From: Candidatus Aerophobota bacterium
Lineage (GTDB): Bacteria > Aerophobota > Aerophobia > Aerophobales > B3-G15
NCBI GenBank assembly: GCA_030615365.1
Contig: JAUWZM010000002.1
Span: 1 to 64,000, forward strand
DNA length: 64,000 nucleotides
Direction: 5' to 3'
Position 1 is the first letter of the stretch; each line of letters opens with the position of its first letter. The position numbers and the translations under genes were made by a program. The notes below the pieces were generated by a model, which saw nothing but the letters and a program-made list of their open reading frames with translations, ran no database searches and was not told the origin of the DNA. This document shows positions 54,116 through 62,605 of the stretch, piece by piece.

Positions 54116-55321
54116 ATGAAAAGATTAGTCTCTGAAATGCAAAATATGGTAAAATACTTTTCTTTCAAAAGTTCGAAGATTTTCTTTTTTATCTTGTTTG
54201 GGGTAATAATTCTTACTTTGGGTGCTTCGAATGCAGGGGAAGTGATTAATATAAAATGGGAGAAAGATGCTAATATTGGTGTTGGTTTTAAAGCACCATT
54301 AGAATTGAAAAACGGTGATATCTTAGCATGGAGAGAAATCCAACTGCAACCCGAAGGAGGTAAGATGGTGGGTTGCTACAAAAGCTCTGACAGTGGAGTT
54401 ACATGGAGCTATTTAAGCGAGATTGTGAGAGATAATGATACTATAGTAGACCTTGGAGATGGAGCTTTTGTCCAATTATCAAACGGAGATATTCTTTTTT
54501 CCTATCGCCATAACAAGTATATCAATTTACCTGCTACAAAACGTACCTATCGAATTGAGATGGCAATAAGCAAAGATAAAGGGCAAAGTTGGCAATTTCA
54601 TTCTACCGTTATGAATTGCGGGGGCTCAAATAGAGGTTTGTGGTCTTCTTTTCTCCTGGAAAAAGATGATGGGACCTTACAGTGTTATTACGATGATGAA
54701 TATACTCCTTCTCAGCAGGGCTTTGATGGGCATCAATGGGCGCAGATGAAGACCTGGGACCCAGAAAGCTTGCAGTGGGTCAACCCGGTTACCGTAAGTC
54801 GTGCCCATAATCCTGTTCATCTCTCTCGAGATGGAATGTGTAGTGTGGTTGAGTTGTCTAAAAATAAACTACTTTGTGCCCTGGAAAGTGTTCAGACCAG
54901 TTTCCCATATAGAGGTTTGATTCGTTACGTTACTTCCAACGATGGAGGAAAAACCTGGAGTTGGGAAAAAGAAAAACGATATGTTTTGTATCAACCAGAA
55001 GATACAACCTTTAATGCACTTGCACCCTGGATGATTATGCTGAGGAGCGGTGCATTGTTATGCGTCTTTACCACCGATGAGGATCGTAAGAAATCAGGAG
55101 TACCTAGCACTGGCATTCTTTATCAAGACCTAAAATATATGCTTAGCTATGATAACGGCAAAAACTGGTCTAAAAAACCTTACATTATTGATGATGACTA
55201 CCCAATTTTTTTCCCTGGCGTTTGTGAATTAAAATATGGTGCTAACAAGGGTATCCTTCTTGTGCAATACTTTCACAAACATCGAGTATTTAACAAAAAA
55301 GGCTCAGTTGAATATAAATAA
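54116..55321 (+). CDS. Exported Asp-box sialidase-like protein
   Basis: A 401-residue protein with an N-terminal hydrophobic signal (FFFILFGVIILTLGASNAG). Four Asp-box repeats mark a six-bladed propeller: SDSGVTW, SKDKGQSW, SNDGGKTW and SYDNGKNW. Sequence resembles the 'sialidase family protein/exo-alpha-sialidase' set found in glycan-degrading anaerobes. Arginine-triad and Tyr/Glu nucleophile cannot be fixed with certainty. AAGGAGG lies very close to the ATG at 54116; the internal ATG codons a few residues on are alternatives. It could release sugars outside the cytoplasm for the binding proteins. Confidence 0.75.
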   Translation: MKRLVSEMQNMVKYFSFKSSKIFFFILFGVIILTLGASNAGEVINIKWEKDANIGVGFKAPLELKNGDILAWREIQLQPEGGKMVGCYKSSDSGVTWSYLSEIVRDNDTIVDLGDGAFVQLSNGDILFSYRHNKYINLPATKRTYRIEMAISKDKGQSWQFHSTVMNCGGSNRGLWSSFLLEKDDGTLQCYYDDEYTPSQQGFDGHQWAQMKTWDPESLQWVNPVTVSRAHNPVHLSRDGMCSVVELSKNKLLCALESVQTSFPYRGLIRYVTSNDGGKTWSWEKEKRYVLYQPEDTTFNALAPWMIMLRSGALLCVFTTDEDRKKSGVPSTGILYQDLKYMLSYDNGKNWSKKPYIIDDDYPIFFPGVCELKYGANKGILLVQYFHKHRVFNKKGSVEYK

Positions 55322-55375
55322 ATTATGCTAATTGGAATTCAGAGGGTAATATTAAAAATCGGACAAAAAGTTGGA

Positions 55376-55466
55376 ACTCATAGACCCGCCTTGATCACCG
55401 CTGTCTTATGGAAAACACACTCAGCGGGCAGCAAATCAGGGGGATTTTTCCTGAAACTGAAATGAC
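55376..55466 (+). pseudogene. Decayed coding element, copy 2
   Basis: The plus strand encodes THRPALITAVLWKTHSAGSK and ends FFLKLK with a stop. It matches the copies at 24.5 and 62.5 kb at both DNA and frame level (CATAGACCCGCCTTGATC). It abuts the lacI relic. Confidence 0.6.
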
Positions 55467-55470
55467 ATGC

Positions 55471-55665
55471 TTGACAGGAGGGTAAAGCTTAGTAAAATGT
55501 GACTAATAGCGGTAATAATAGAGAAACTTCATAATGGACCGTGTTACTTCCAAAATATAGCTAAAAAATTGGCATTTCTAAATCTTGGTAAATCTGACCT
55601 AAATATAGTTTATCATAGCTGTGGTAATTGTGAATTTGTAACAGGTAAGTGTTACTAAAAAAAAC
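55471..55665 (+). pseudogene. Decayed lacI promoter-HTH-3' flank cassette
   Basis: TTGACA (55471-55476) and TAAAAT (55493-55498), 16 bases apart, are followed by a degraded box (TAATAGCGGTAATAATAGAG), ATG at 55534, then ATATAGCTAAAAAATTGGCA and ATTTCTAAA, the lacI HTH coding stretch with frame breaks. After about 70 bases, GTAACAGGTAAGTGTTACTA matches the 3' flank of the intact lacI (GTAACAGGTAAGTTTTCCTA at about 49079). The bulk of the gene is deleted. The palindromic repeat follows, as it does after the intact lacI. Confidence 0.65.
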
Positions 55666-55688
55666 GAAGTTCCTCCCCTGTCATTACT

Positions 55689-55785
55689 GTAGCTTGCCGA
55701 TTTATCGGCGCATTAAATTCGCCCAATGAATTGGGCAGCTACAATTGCCAGAGAAAACAAAAAATTTAAAAAAGCTAACTATTAC
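55689..55785 (+). repeat. Three-way-junction palindromic repeat, copy 6 (canonical)
   Basis: GTAGCTTGCCGATTTATCGG, CATTAAATT, CGCCCAATGAATTGGGC, AGCTAC, AATTGCCAGAGAAAACAA and a slightly changed AAAAAGCTAACTATTAC tail. The outer GTAGCT and AGCTAC are complementary and the inner palindromes are perfect, giving a three-way junction. Confidence 0.82.
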
Positions 55786-55848
55786 CACAATTATCTGCAT
55801 CATCTGTGGTTAAGTTTAAATACTTGAAAAAATAAAAGGAGCATATCA

Positions 55849-57108
55849 ATGACATCACGAGAGCGAGTAAAAAGGGGTATAAATCACCAGGAAACTGACC
55901 GTATTCCTCTTGATTTAGGTTCGGCTTTGATGTCGGGCATTCAGGCAAGCCCTTATGCCAAATTAAGGAAAGCTCTTGGTTTAAAGGATAGACCAGTAAA
56001 GATAATTGAACCTTTCCAGATGCTTGCCGAGGTTGAGCCAGAGGTAAGAGAAAAATTGGGTGTAGATGCCATAGGCCTTTGGTCTCCCATTAACTTCTTT
56101 GGGTTTAAAAATGAAAACTGGAAACCCTGGAAATTATTTGATGGCACTGAAGTACTTGTTCCAGGAAAATTTATCACTACAACAGATGATAAGGGAGATA
56201 TTTACATCTATCCTGAGGGAGATATCTCTTCTCCTCCCTGTGCGAAGATGCCTGAAGGAGGTTACTATTTTGATCCTATCGTGCGTCAGGAAACAATTGA
56301 TGAAAAGAATTTAAACCCAGAGGATTGGGCAAACCAGCAATTCTCAGTTTTTTCTGATGAAATACTCAGATATTTAGAGAAAGAAGTGGATGAACTATAT
56401 AAAAATACGGATCTTTTCATTGTGGGTGAGTTTATAGACGCCACTTTTGGAGATATCGCTTTAGTCCCAGGACCATCTATTAAACATCCCAGAGGAATTA
56501 GAGATCCAGAGGAATGGTATTTAGCTCACCTTCTTCATCCTGAATATATCAAGGGAATTTTTACTATTCAGTGTGAGATAGCGTTAAAGAACCTTGAGCT
56601 TTCCTACCAGGTAGTGGGAGATAAGATAGGGGTAATTGTGGTGAGCGGGACAGATTTTGGTAGCCAAAATGGGCCTTTTATATCACCAGATATGTATCGT
56701 GAGTTTTATAAACCTTTTCATAAAAGAGTAAACGATTGGATTCATAAAAATACTTCCTGGAAGACTCTTTATCATAGCTGTGGTTCAATTTTTGCTTTTT
56801 TAGATGATTTTGTTGAGGCAGGGGTAGATATCATAAATCCAGTTCAAACATCAGCCAAAGATATGGATCCAAAAATGCTTAAAGAAAAATATGGAGATAA
56901 ATTAGTTTTCTGGGGTGGCGGAGTGGATACTCAAAAAACACTTCCCTTTGGGACACCTGAGGAAGTAAAAAATGAGGTTACCGAACGTTGTCGCATGTTT
57001 GGAAAAGGGGGAGGTTATGTATTTAACGCCATTCATAATATTCAATCAAAAGTTCCAGTAGAGAACATTATAACCATGTTTCAAACGGCAAGAGAATTCA
57101 AATTTTAA
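55849..57108 (+). CDS. UroD-family methyltransferase-like protein 4
   Basis: A 419-residue UroD-fold protein, the longest of the four here. It has the family opening TSRERVKRGINHQETDRIP, the metal motif HSC at 309-311 (YHSCGS) and a C-terminal NAIHNIQSKVPVEN, again with His where MtaA has Cys. This clade is common beside sugar-catabolism genes, where its reaction has not been established to my knowledge. AAAAGGAG precedes the ATG. The fucose/arabinose-isomerase-like gene begins 20 bases later and is probably co-transcribed. Confidence 0.86.
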   Translation: MTSRERVKRGINHQETDRIPLDLGSALMSGIQASPYAKLRKALGLKDRPVKIIEPFQMLAEVEPEVREKLGVDAIGLWSPINFFGFKNENWKPWKLFDGTEVLVPGKFITTTDDKGDIYIYPEGDISSPPCAKMPEGGYYFDPIVRQETIDEKNLNPEDWANQQFSVFSDEILRYLEKEVDELYKNTDLFIVGEFIDATFGDIALVPGPSIKHPRGIRDPEEWYLAHLLHPEYIKGIFTIQCEIALKNLELSYQVVGDKIGVIVVSGTDFGSQNGPFISPDMYREFYKPFHKRVNDWIHKNTSWKTLYHSCGSIFAFLDDFVEAGVDIINPVQTSAKDMDPKMLKEKYGDKLVFWGGGVDTQKTLPFGTPEEVKNEVTERCRMFGKGGGYVFNAIHNIQSKVPVENIITMFQTAREFKF

Positions 57109-57128
57109 AATTAGACAAGGAGAGATCA

Positions 57129-58538
57129 ATGGAAGAAAAAGTAAAGATAGGGTTTGTTCCAGCACAACGAGATCCCTTTGATGAGGTCTGGGCTGAGGAG
57201 ATGAAAAAAAGAGTTTTAAAAGCTCTGGGTTCCATGTGCGAAAAAAACAAAATAGAGATTATTCATCCCGATGAGACTCTTACTAAGAAAGGACTGGTTC
57301 GTGATGATGAGGAGGCAGCCAGGGTAATAAAACTTTTTAAGGAAAAAGATGTAGATGGAATTATGATTGGCGCTATGACTTTTGGAGATGAGCGCTCAGC
57401 CGTTAGTGTTGCTGAAAGTATGCCTGGATTACCAGTTCTTCTTTTTAGCACCAAGGAAGGACCTTTTACCAAGGATGGGAATAGAAGAGCTGATGCTTTC
57501 TGTGGAACACTTTCTATTGCCTCAGGTTTATACAGAAGAAAAATCCCTTTTACCTTTCTGGGGAATGTATTTCCTGAGGAAGATATTTTTAGCGAAAAAG
57601 TAGAAAAATTTGCCCGGGTATGCTATGCTGTAAAAGGTTTTAGAGGGGCAAAAATTGGTCTGATAGGTCCTCGACCAGAGCAATTTGAAACCTGTGCCAT
57701 CAATGAGCATCCTATGATTGAACAATTTGGCCAAAGAGTAGTTCCAATTTCCTTAGCAGATGTTTTCTATCAGGCAAATTCTTTAGAAGAAAACGAAGAT
57801 ATATCTAAAATTGTAAATGAAATTAAAGCTAATACTGATTGGAAGGAAGTAAAAGAGGAAGTGCTGAATAAATCTGCTCGGTTGGAGATTGCTCTGAAAA
57901 AATTGGCGAAAGAGAAAAAATTAAATGCAATGGGAGTGGCGTGCTGGTCAGCTATGCAGGAAGTATACGGCATCTCTTCCTGTACAGCTATGGGAAGGCT
58001 TACCAGTCAGGGCATTATGACTTCATGTGAGGTTGATATCCATGGAGCTTTAACTATGCTGGTTCAGTATCTTGCTTCCCTTAAACAGAGATTACCTGAT
58101 TTTATTGATTTTACTATTCAACATCAATCGAGAAAGAATACTTTTTTAGCCTGGCATTGTGGCAATGCTCCTCTATCACTTGCTGCAGAAGGGGCCGGGA
58201 TACACATAAAATCTCACAGTATTCTTGGCAGCATCTTAGGGTCGGAAAGAAGTGGAGGGACAGCTGAGTTTCAGGTTAAATCTGGAGATATCACCATAAA
58301 TAGATTGGTTGAATATGATGGAAAGTTCAAGATGTTAATTGCAAGGGGGAGAATAATTCCCAGTGAGGATAAACTGAGAGGCTCCTGGGGTTGGGTAGAA
58401 GTAGCTGATTTGGATAAGCTTTATAGAACCTTAATTGAGGAAGGATTTCTTCATCACGGCTCTATAATTCATGGTGATTTTAGAGATATCATCGCTCAGT
58501 TTTGTAAATTTACAGGAATACAAACTGTAATAGTCTAA
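57129..58538 (+). CDS. L-fucose/L-arabinose isomerase-like protein
   Basis: A 469-residue ketol-isomerase-fold protein. Landmarks: IGFVPAQRDPFDEVWAEEM at the N-terminus, then VDGIMIGAMTFGDERSA, GAKIGLIGPRPEQFETCAIN and a C-terminal beta domain with WHCGNAPLSL and the metal-type acids in CWSAMQEVYG and CEVDIHGAL. It belongs to the L-fucose/arabinose isomerase superfamily but is shorter than FucI (about 590), so the exact sugar is unknown. It is coupled to the UroD-type gene upstream. Its 3' flank (GGTAAGTTTTCCTA) repeats a lacI 3' flank. Confidence 0.83.
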   Translation: MEEKVKIGFVPAQRDPFDEVWAEEMKKRVLKALGSMCEKNKIEIIHPDETLTKKGLVRDDEEAARVIKLFKEKDVDGIMIGAMTFGDERSAVSVAESMPGLPVLLFSTKEGPFTKDGNRRADAFCGTLSIASGLYRRKIPFTFLGNVFPEEDIFSEKVEKFARVCYAVKGFRGAKIGLIGPRPEQFETCAINEHPMIEQFGQRVVPISLADVFYQANSLEENEDISKIVNEIKANTDWKEVKEEVLNKSARLEIALKKLAKEKKLNAMGVACWSAMQEVYGISSCTAMGRLTSQGIMTSCEVDIHGALTMLVQYLASLKQRLPDFIDFTIQHQSRKNTFLAWHCGNAPLSLAAEGAGIHIKSHSILGSILGSERSGGTAEFQVKSGDITINRLVEYDGKFKMLIARGRIIPSEDKLRGSWGWVEVADLDKLYRTLIEEGFLHHGSIIHGDFRDIIAQFCKFTGIQTVIV

Positions 58539-58571
58539 TAGCAATAGGTAAGTTTTCCTACAAGCTCACAA

Positions 58572-58601
58572 TGCAGTACAGACCTGAAGGTCTGTACTGC
58601 A
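58572..58601. repeat. Perfect 13-bp hairpin
   Basis: TGCAGTACAGACC and its exact complement surround a TGAA loop. There is no U tract. It lies in the intergenic stretch 58539-58835, between convergent genes, and belongs to the same class of word palindromes seen across the window. Confidence 0.6.
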
Positions 58602-58835
58602 TTCATCAGGCCTCAAGTTCTGAACTCCATGTGAGGGATAAAGATGAGGTTGGCTATCCACAGGGATTTGCCAGAATCCTTTATTAAGAACAAACTATTT
58701 TACTTTAGTCTTTCAGGAAAATGACACTGTTGCTGTAAATTCATTGGAAAAAGGTTTTTAGTGGTATCTATTTGACTCACTACCTTATTTATCAATTCTG
58801 TTTTCTCAATTTCCCAATGCTTTTTCTCCTAAGGT

Positions 58836-60317
58836 CTACCTCAAAAATTTTTTCGAATCAATATCGTATTTCTGTAAAATCCCCGGAGTGCTTTCCTCAA
58901 CTTTCGTTCTCTCTAAAACTATTTTGTATCCTCTCTCATTTATGATAACATAATATGTATCCTTGCTATTTTCAAGCACATTTACCAGATCCTTCATATC
59001 CTTAATCTTCTTACCATTCACTTCAGAAATCACCTCATACCTACGATTATGATAGCCCATATTAACCTCATCTGCAAGGACTCGAGCTAAAAGTATTACC
59101 TCTTTTCGGTCTTCCGTTGGTTCTCCATAAAAATAGTAATCCACCAGACTCCGTGGAGCATCACTATACCAATCTCTCCCCCACATTTTCAGAAAGTTAA
59201 GGGTCAATGGTTGAAACACAAGACCTCCCAAAATATAATACACTGGAGATGTATCATACTGCTCATTTGGCACCAGATGGAAGTCACTCGAAGCTTTGGT
59301 GAGCTGAATCGCAATAGTTTTCAACAGGCCATCTCTTAAAATTTGAAGCTTCACTGTATCATTAATAAATTTGTTTTGGACCGGTAATATAAACGATGTC
59401 CTCTCACCCCTTCTAAATTCTATTGTCCCATCATTTTCTATATTCTTCCCATCAATTGAAAGAATTATATCCTCTGATTCCAACAATCCTCTTGCAGGAG
59501 AATCTGGATAAATCTTATGCACAAATATTCCTGTTTGTTCTTCAGCCATCTTATATTTTTGCCTAAAATCGGGATTCTCCAGCTCCTGCCATGATATTCC
59601 AATACCCGGCGTGCCATCGTATTTACCATCGTTTACATCCTTTAAAAAATGGTTGATGATAGGTGCGGGAACCATGTAACTAATGTTTTCTCCCCCTCCT
59701 GCCTGGAATGCTATCCCCACTATTTTATCATTCTTTAGCCCAGGCCCTCCACTACTACCTGGATTTATTGCTGCATCAATCTGGCATACTAATAAATATT
59801 CCTGGCTATGAGTGTAAAATTGATGTTCGACCCTTGATACTACACCTTCGGTAATACATAATTCATCACCACCCTCTGAAAACCCGTAAACAACTACATT
59901 ATCCCTGAATCTTGGTAATTCACCAACTTCGAGAGGCTCAACACCTAAAAAGAATGAATCATCCCTAACCTCAAGAATAGCAAGGTCACACTCATGAGCA
60001 ACTATTTTTGCAACTGCTATATATTTCTTTGCCTGGCCGGCACGTTTTACTTGAATGAAAATCTGATCTGCTACGACATGGGCACTGGTTAAGATCCTTT
60101 TTCCATCGATTATACAGCCAGAACCTGTACGGATTTTTGAGCCGTACATCTGCCACGGATTATAGTAATCAGGTCTATTGTAGACCGCATACACTTTCAC
60201 AATCGCCCCTTTCACATCTATATTTCCTCTTGCTTGAGTTATAGAAAAAAAACCAACAACTAAAGTTATTCCTAATATACTTAACAACATTGTCCATTTT
60301 TTAACTCTTGTTCTCAT
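58836..60317 (-). CDS. HtrA/Deg-type serine protease with PDZ domain
   Basis: A 493-residue exported protease. I start it at the ATG at 60317 because AAGAAGGAG precedes it; an upstream GTG at 60335 is less likely. Signal segment: WTMLLSILGITLVVGFFSITQA. Catalytic triad: His80 (TSAHVV), Asp111 (HECDLAIL) and Ser189 (NPGSSGGP). A PDZ domain follows (TGIFVHKIYPDSPARGLLESEDIILSIDG, in parts), then about 180 residues forming a second PDZ-like region (YEVISEVNGKKIKDMKDLV). It resembles the single-PDZ-plus-extension Deg proteins of plants more than E. coli DegP. Role: envelope protein quality control. Confidence 0.9.
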   Translation of the reverse strand: MRTRVKKWTMLLSILGITLVVGFFSITQARGNIDVKGAIVKVYAVYNRPDYYNPWQMYGSKIRTGSGCIIDGKRILTSAHVVADQIFIQVKRAGQAKKYIAVAKIVAHECDLAILEVRDDSFFLGVEPLEVGELPRFRDNVVVYGFSEGGDELCITEGVVSRVEHQFYTHSQEYLLVCQIDAAINPGSSGGPGLKNDKIVGIAFQAGGGENISYMVPAPIINHFLKDVNDGKYDGTPGIGISWQELENPDFRQKYKMAEEQTGIFVHKIYPDSPARGLLESEDIILSIDGKNIENDGTIEFRRGERTSFILPVQNKFINDTVKLQILRDGLLKTIAIQLTKASSDFHLVPNEQYDTSPVYYILGGLVFQPLTLNFLKMWGRDWYSDAPRSLVDYYFYGEPTEDRKEVILLARVLADEVNMGYHNRRYEVISEVNGKKIKDMKDLVNVLENSKDTYYVIINERGYKIVLERTKVEESTPGILQKYDIDSKKFLR

Positions 60318-60488
60318 TTTCTTCTCCTTCTTCACAAATTTTATGATTAAATGTCAAATTCCCGCGTAAAGATAATGAAGAGCTACGCTAAACACCTGGT
60401 AGAAATAAATATTAGTTCTTTATAATCCAGGTTATGTCGAAATCTTTTTTTAAACTCAGGAGTAATTTAACTTACATATGGTTGACGG

Positions 60489-61100
60489 CTAACTGTATTT
60501 ATCGTAACAGATAATCTCCTCAAGCGGCTTTCTCGGCCTTGGGTCCGGCCATGAGACTGGATAGCCAACGGGCACTACAACCGGAACTCTTATATCATCA
60601 GGTACTGAGAGGAGTTCCTTTATCTCCCTTTCGTTCAAACCCCCGATCCAGCACGTACCCAACTCTTCTTCAGCAGCAGCTAATGTAAGGTGATCCAAAG
60701 CGATCGCCAGATCCCACGGAAGCCAGCTTTCATACTCGAGCGGGCCTTTTTTCAACTCTTCTGCAATGGTCCACCCGTCTGCAATGATCGATTGACCATC
60801 TCTGTAACACATGACAGCACCTTCTTTTTCAGAGCCGCATGCGACTATGACAACAGGGGCTTCTGCAATCCATTCTTGAAAACTTAATTCACCACTAAGC
60901 GTAGAAAAATGACATGCAGAAGCAAGTTTTGCCTTCGTTTTCTTGTCCCGCACAACGATGAATTTCCACGGTTGGAGGTTGCAGGCTGATGGAGCCAGTC
61001 GCATAGCATTCAACAGCTTGGTCAGCACATCTTCGGGTATTTCATCGGGCCTGTACTTCCTTATGCTTCTCCGCTTCTTAATTGCATCAATTGCACTCAT
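60489..61100 (-). CDS. Nitroreductase-family protein
   Basis: A 203-residue FMN enzyme with the N-terminal KKRRSIRKYRPDEIPEDVL, LAPSACNLQPWKFIVV and ELGTCWIGGLNEREIKELL signatures. It is more similar to the BluB/SagB-like subgroup of nitroreductases that keep a short loop near LPWDLAIALDHLTLAA, but subgroup assignment is tentative. It differs from the protein at 22445 and is a single gene. Confidence 0.88.
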   Translation of the reverse strand: MSAIDAIKKRRSIRKYRPDEIPEDVLTKLLNAMRLAPSACNLQPWKFIVVRDKKTKAKLASACHFSTLSGELSFQEWIAEAPVVIVACGSEKEGAVMCYRDGQSIIADGWTIAEELKKGPLEYESWLPWDLAIALDHLTLAAAEEELGTCWIGGLNEREIKELLSVPDDIRVPVVVPVGYPVSWPDPRPRKPLEEIICYDKYS

Positions 61101-61646
61101 AGTTTTGCAGTCTCCTTTCGCTCAAGCCTTCTTCACCAAAGAAAGAATTGATCTAATTGATTATAAAGGCATAATGGCAAAGATTAAAGAACGCAGCAAC
61201 TTACGCTACCGTTTTTTAATTCTCACAAGCAGAGTTTAGCATATTTCTTTCATCATGTCCAAAAAAGTATGGGATTCTTGAGAACTTGAGGTTTTACCTT
61301 ATGGTTGATGAGATGACAAAGCTGAAAGTAAGGAATCTTGCGCATATTTGCGTTGATCACCACCCAAAATTGACCCGTCTTCACCATTGAATTTTGACCT
61401 ACCCCTATTTTTTCAGATAATACTGCTTTGTCAAATGCTAATCTGCTCTATTTGCTTGACTTTTTTGCATAACAGAATATTATTTTAAACAAGTAAGCTT
61501 ACCAATGAACCACGGGAATGAAACAGAGCGGATTTATGCTGTACGGTCCTCATGAAGACATACTGGAGTTGATAACTCCAAATTTAGTTAAAGGTTTTTT
61601 TAGCTAAGGGCTTAAAAACTAACTGCTGGTTATTTAGAGGTTACGA
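61101..61646. other. Gene-free interval with possible insertion-element scar
   Basis: No supported gene. A stretch near 61365-61410 (CCACCCAAAATTGACCCG and TTTTGACCTACCCC) resembles ends of IS21-type elements. A 29-codon frame starts at 61518 (MKQSGFMLYGPHED) without a ribosome site. Neither is sure. Confidence 0.35.
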
Positions 61647-62282
61647 ATGGAACCTATTATCTCTTTCGATGTAGATGGAACCCTGGTAAATCCAGATTTT
61701 AATGGATTGATATGGTTTGATGTAGTGCCTGAACTTTATGCTCGTAAACGAAAAATAAAGCTCGAGGAGGCAAAGAAAAAAGTTTTTCAGGAATACGATA
61801 AGATAGGCGATAATGATGCCAGATGGTATACGCTTGATTTCTGGCTGGATTATCTTGATCTTGGAGTAAAGCCGGAGGAACTTTTGCAAAAATACGCCAG
61901 AGCAGTGAGTCTTTACTCTGACGTGCTACCCACCCTGAGTAATCTCGGTGGAAAATATACCCTCATTGTTTGTTCGGGAATGAGTAGAGAATTTATTGAT
62001 ATAAAACTGAAAAAAGAAAGTATCTTTCAGTATTTCAGCCGTATCTTTTCTGCTGTTTCCAATTTTGGTTTGACTAAAAAGGAGTCTTATTTTTATGAAA
62101 AGTTGTGCCAACAGCTGAATGTGAAACCTTCACATCTTATCCATGTAGGTGATAATTATGAGCTGGATTACCTTGTTCCCAAAAAAATTGGAATCAAAGT
62201 TTTTTACTTAGATAGAACAAATAACACTCCTGAGAAAAAAGGAACGATTAGTAGCCTACAAGAGCTGATAGAAAGATTGTAA
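61647..62282 (+). CDS. HAD-superfamily hydrolase
   Basis: A 211-residue phosphatase-type HAD protein. Motif I is SFDVDGTL (nucleophile Asp8, acid/base Asp10), motif II VCSGMS, and motif IV GDNYELDYLVPKKIG with an intervening lysine (around SNFGLTKKES) for motif III. The helical cap covers residues 18-95. Substrate is unknown. It is a lone plus-strand gene. Confidence 0.87.
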   Translation: MEPIISFDVDGTLVNPDFNGLIWFDVVPELYARKRKIKLEEAKKKVFQEYDKIGDNDARWYTLDFWLDYLDLGVKPEELLQKYARAVSLYSDVLPTLSNLGGKYTLIVCSGMSREFIDIKLKKESIFQYFSRIFSAVSNFGLTKKESYFYEKLCQQLNVKPSHLIHVGDNYELDYLVPKKIGIKVFYLDRTNNTPEKKGTISSLQELIERL

Positions 62283-62361
62283 AAAGGATTAACGCATTAA
62301 CCTTAGATTTCAGGAGAATTTTAGGGCTGCCCTTTCTTCGGTGTTTTCCAACGTTGCGGCT

Positions 62362-62550
62362 GAGTTCTACTCTTATAATGTATACCGTGGCTTGGTAGAT
62401 TTGTCCGCTTTGGGACTTCATGGGACATGAAGTCCTGAGGAAAACTTAGACGTTAGAACTCATAGACCCGCCTTAATCGCCGCTGCCTTATGGAAAACAC
62501 ACTCAGCGGGCAGCAAATTAAAAGCGTTTTTCCTGAAACTAGAGATTAAC
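62362..62550 (+). pseudogene. Decayed coding element, copy 3
   Basis: GAGTTCTACTCTTAT (62362-62376) matches copy 1, and CATAGACCCGCCTTAATC begins the shared THRPALIAAALWKTHSAGSK frame. A hairpin GGACTTCATGGGACATGAAG has been inserted between these two parts (about 62414-62433). No complete gene survives in 62283-62605. The final stretch is simple CGCATTCAC words. Confidence 0.55.
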
Positions 62551-62605
62551 GCATCCACGCTTCTACGCTTTTACGCATTAACCCATTCACGCATTCACTT
62601 GTTTC

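Noticed and set aside
33190..55785. CRISPR array made of the repeated palindromes
   Set aside because: Repeats are dispersed over many kilobases, in both orientations, without regular spacers, and no cas gene is present.
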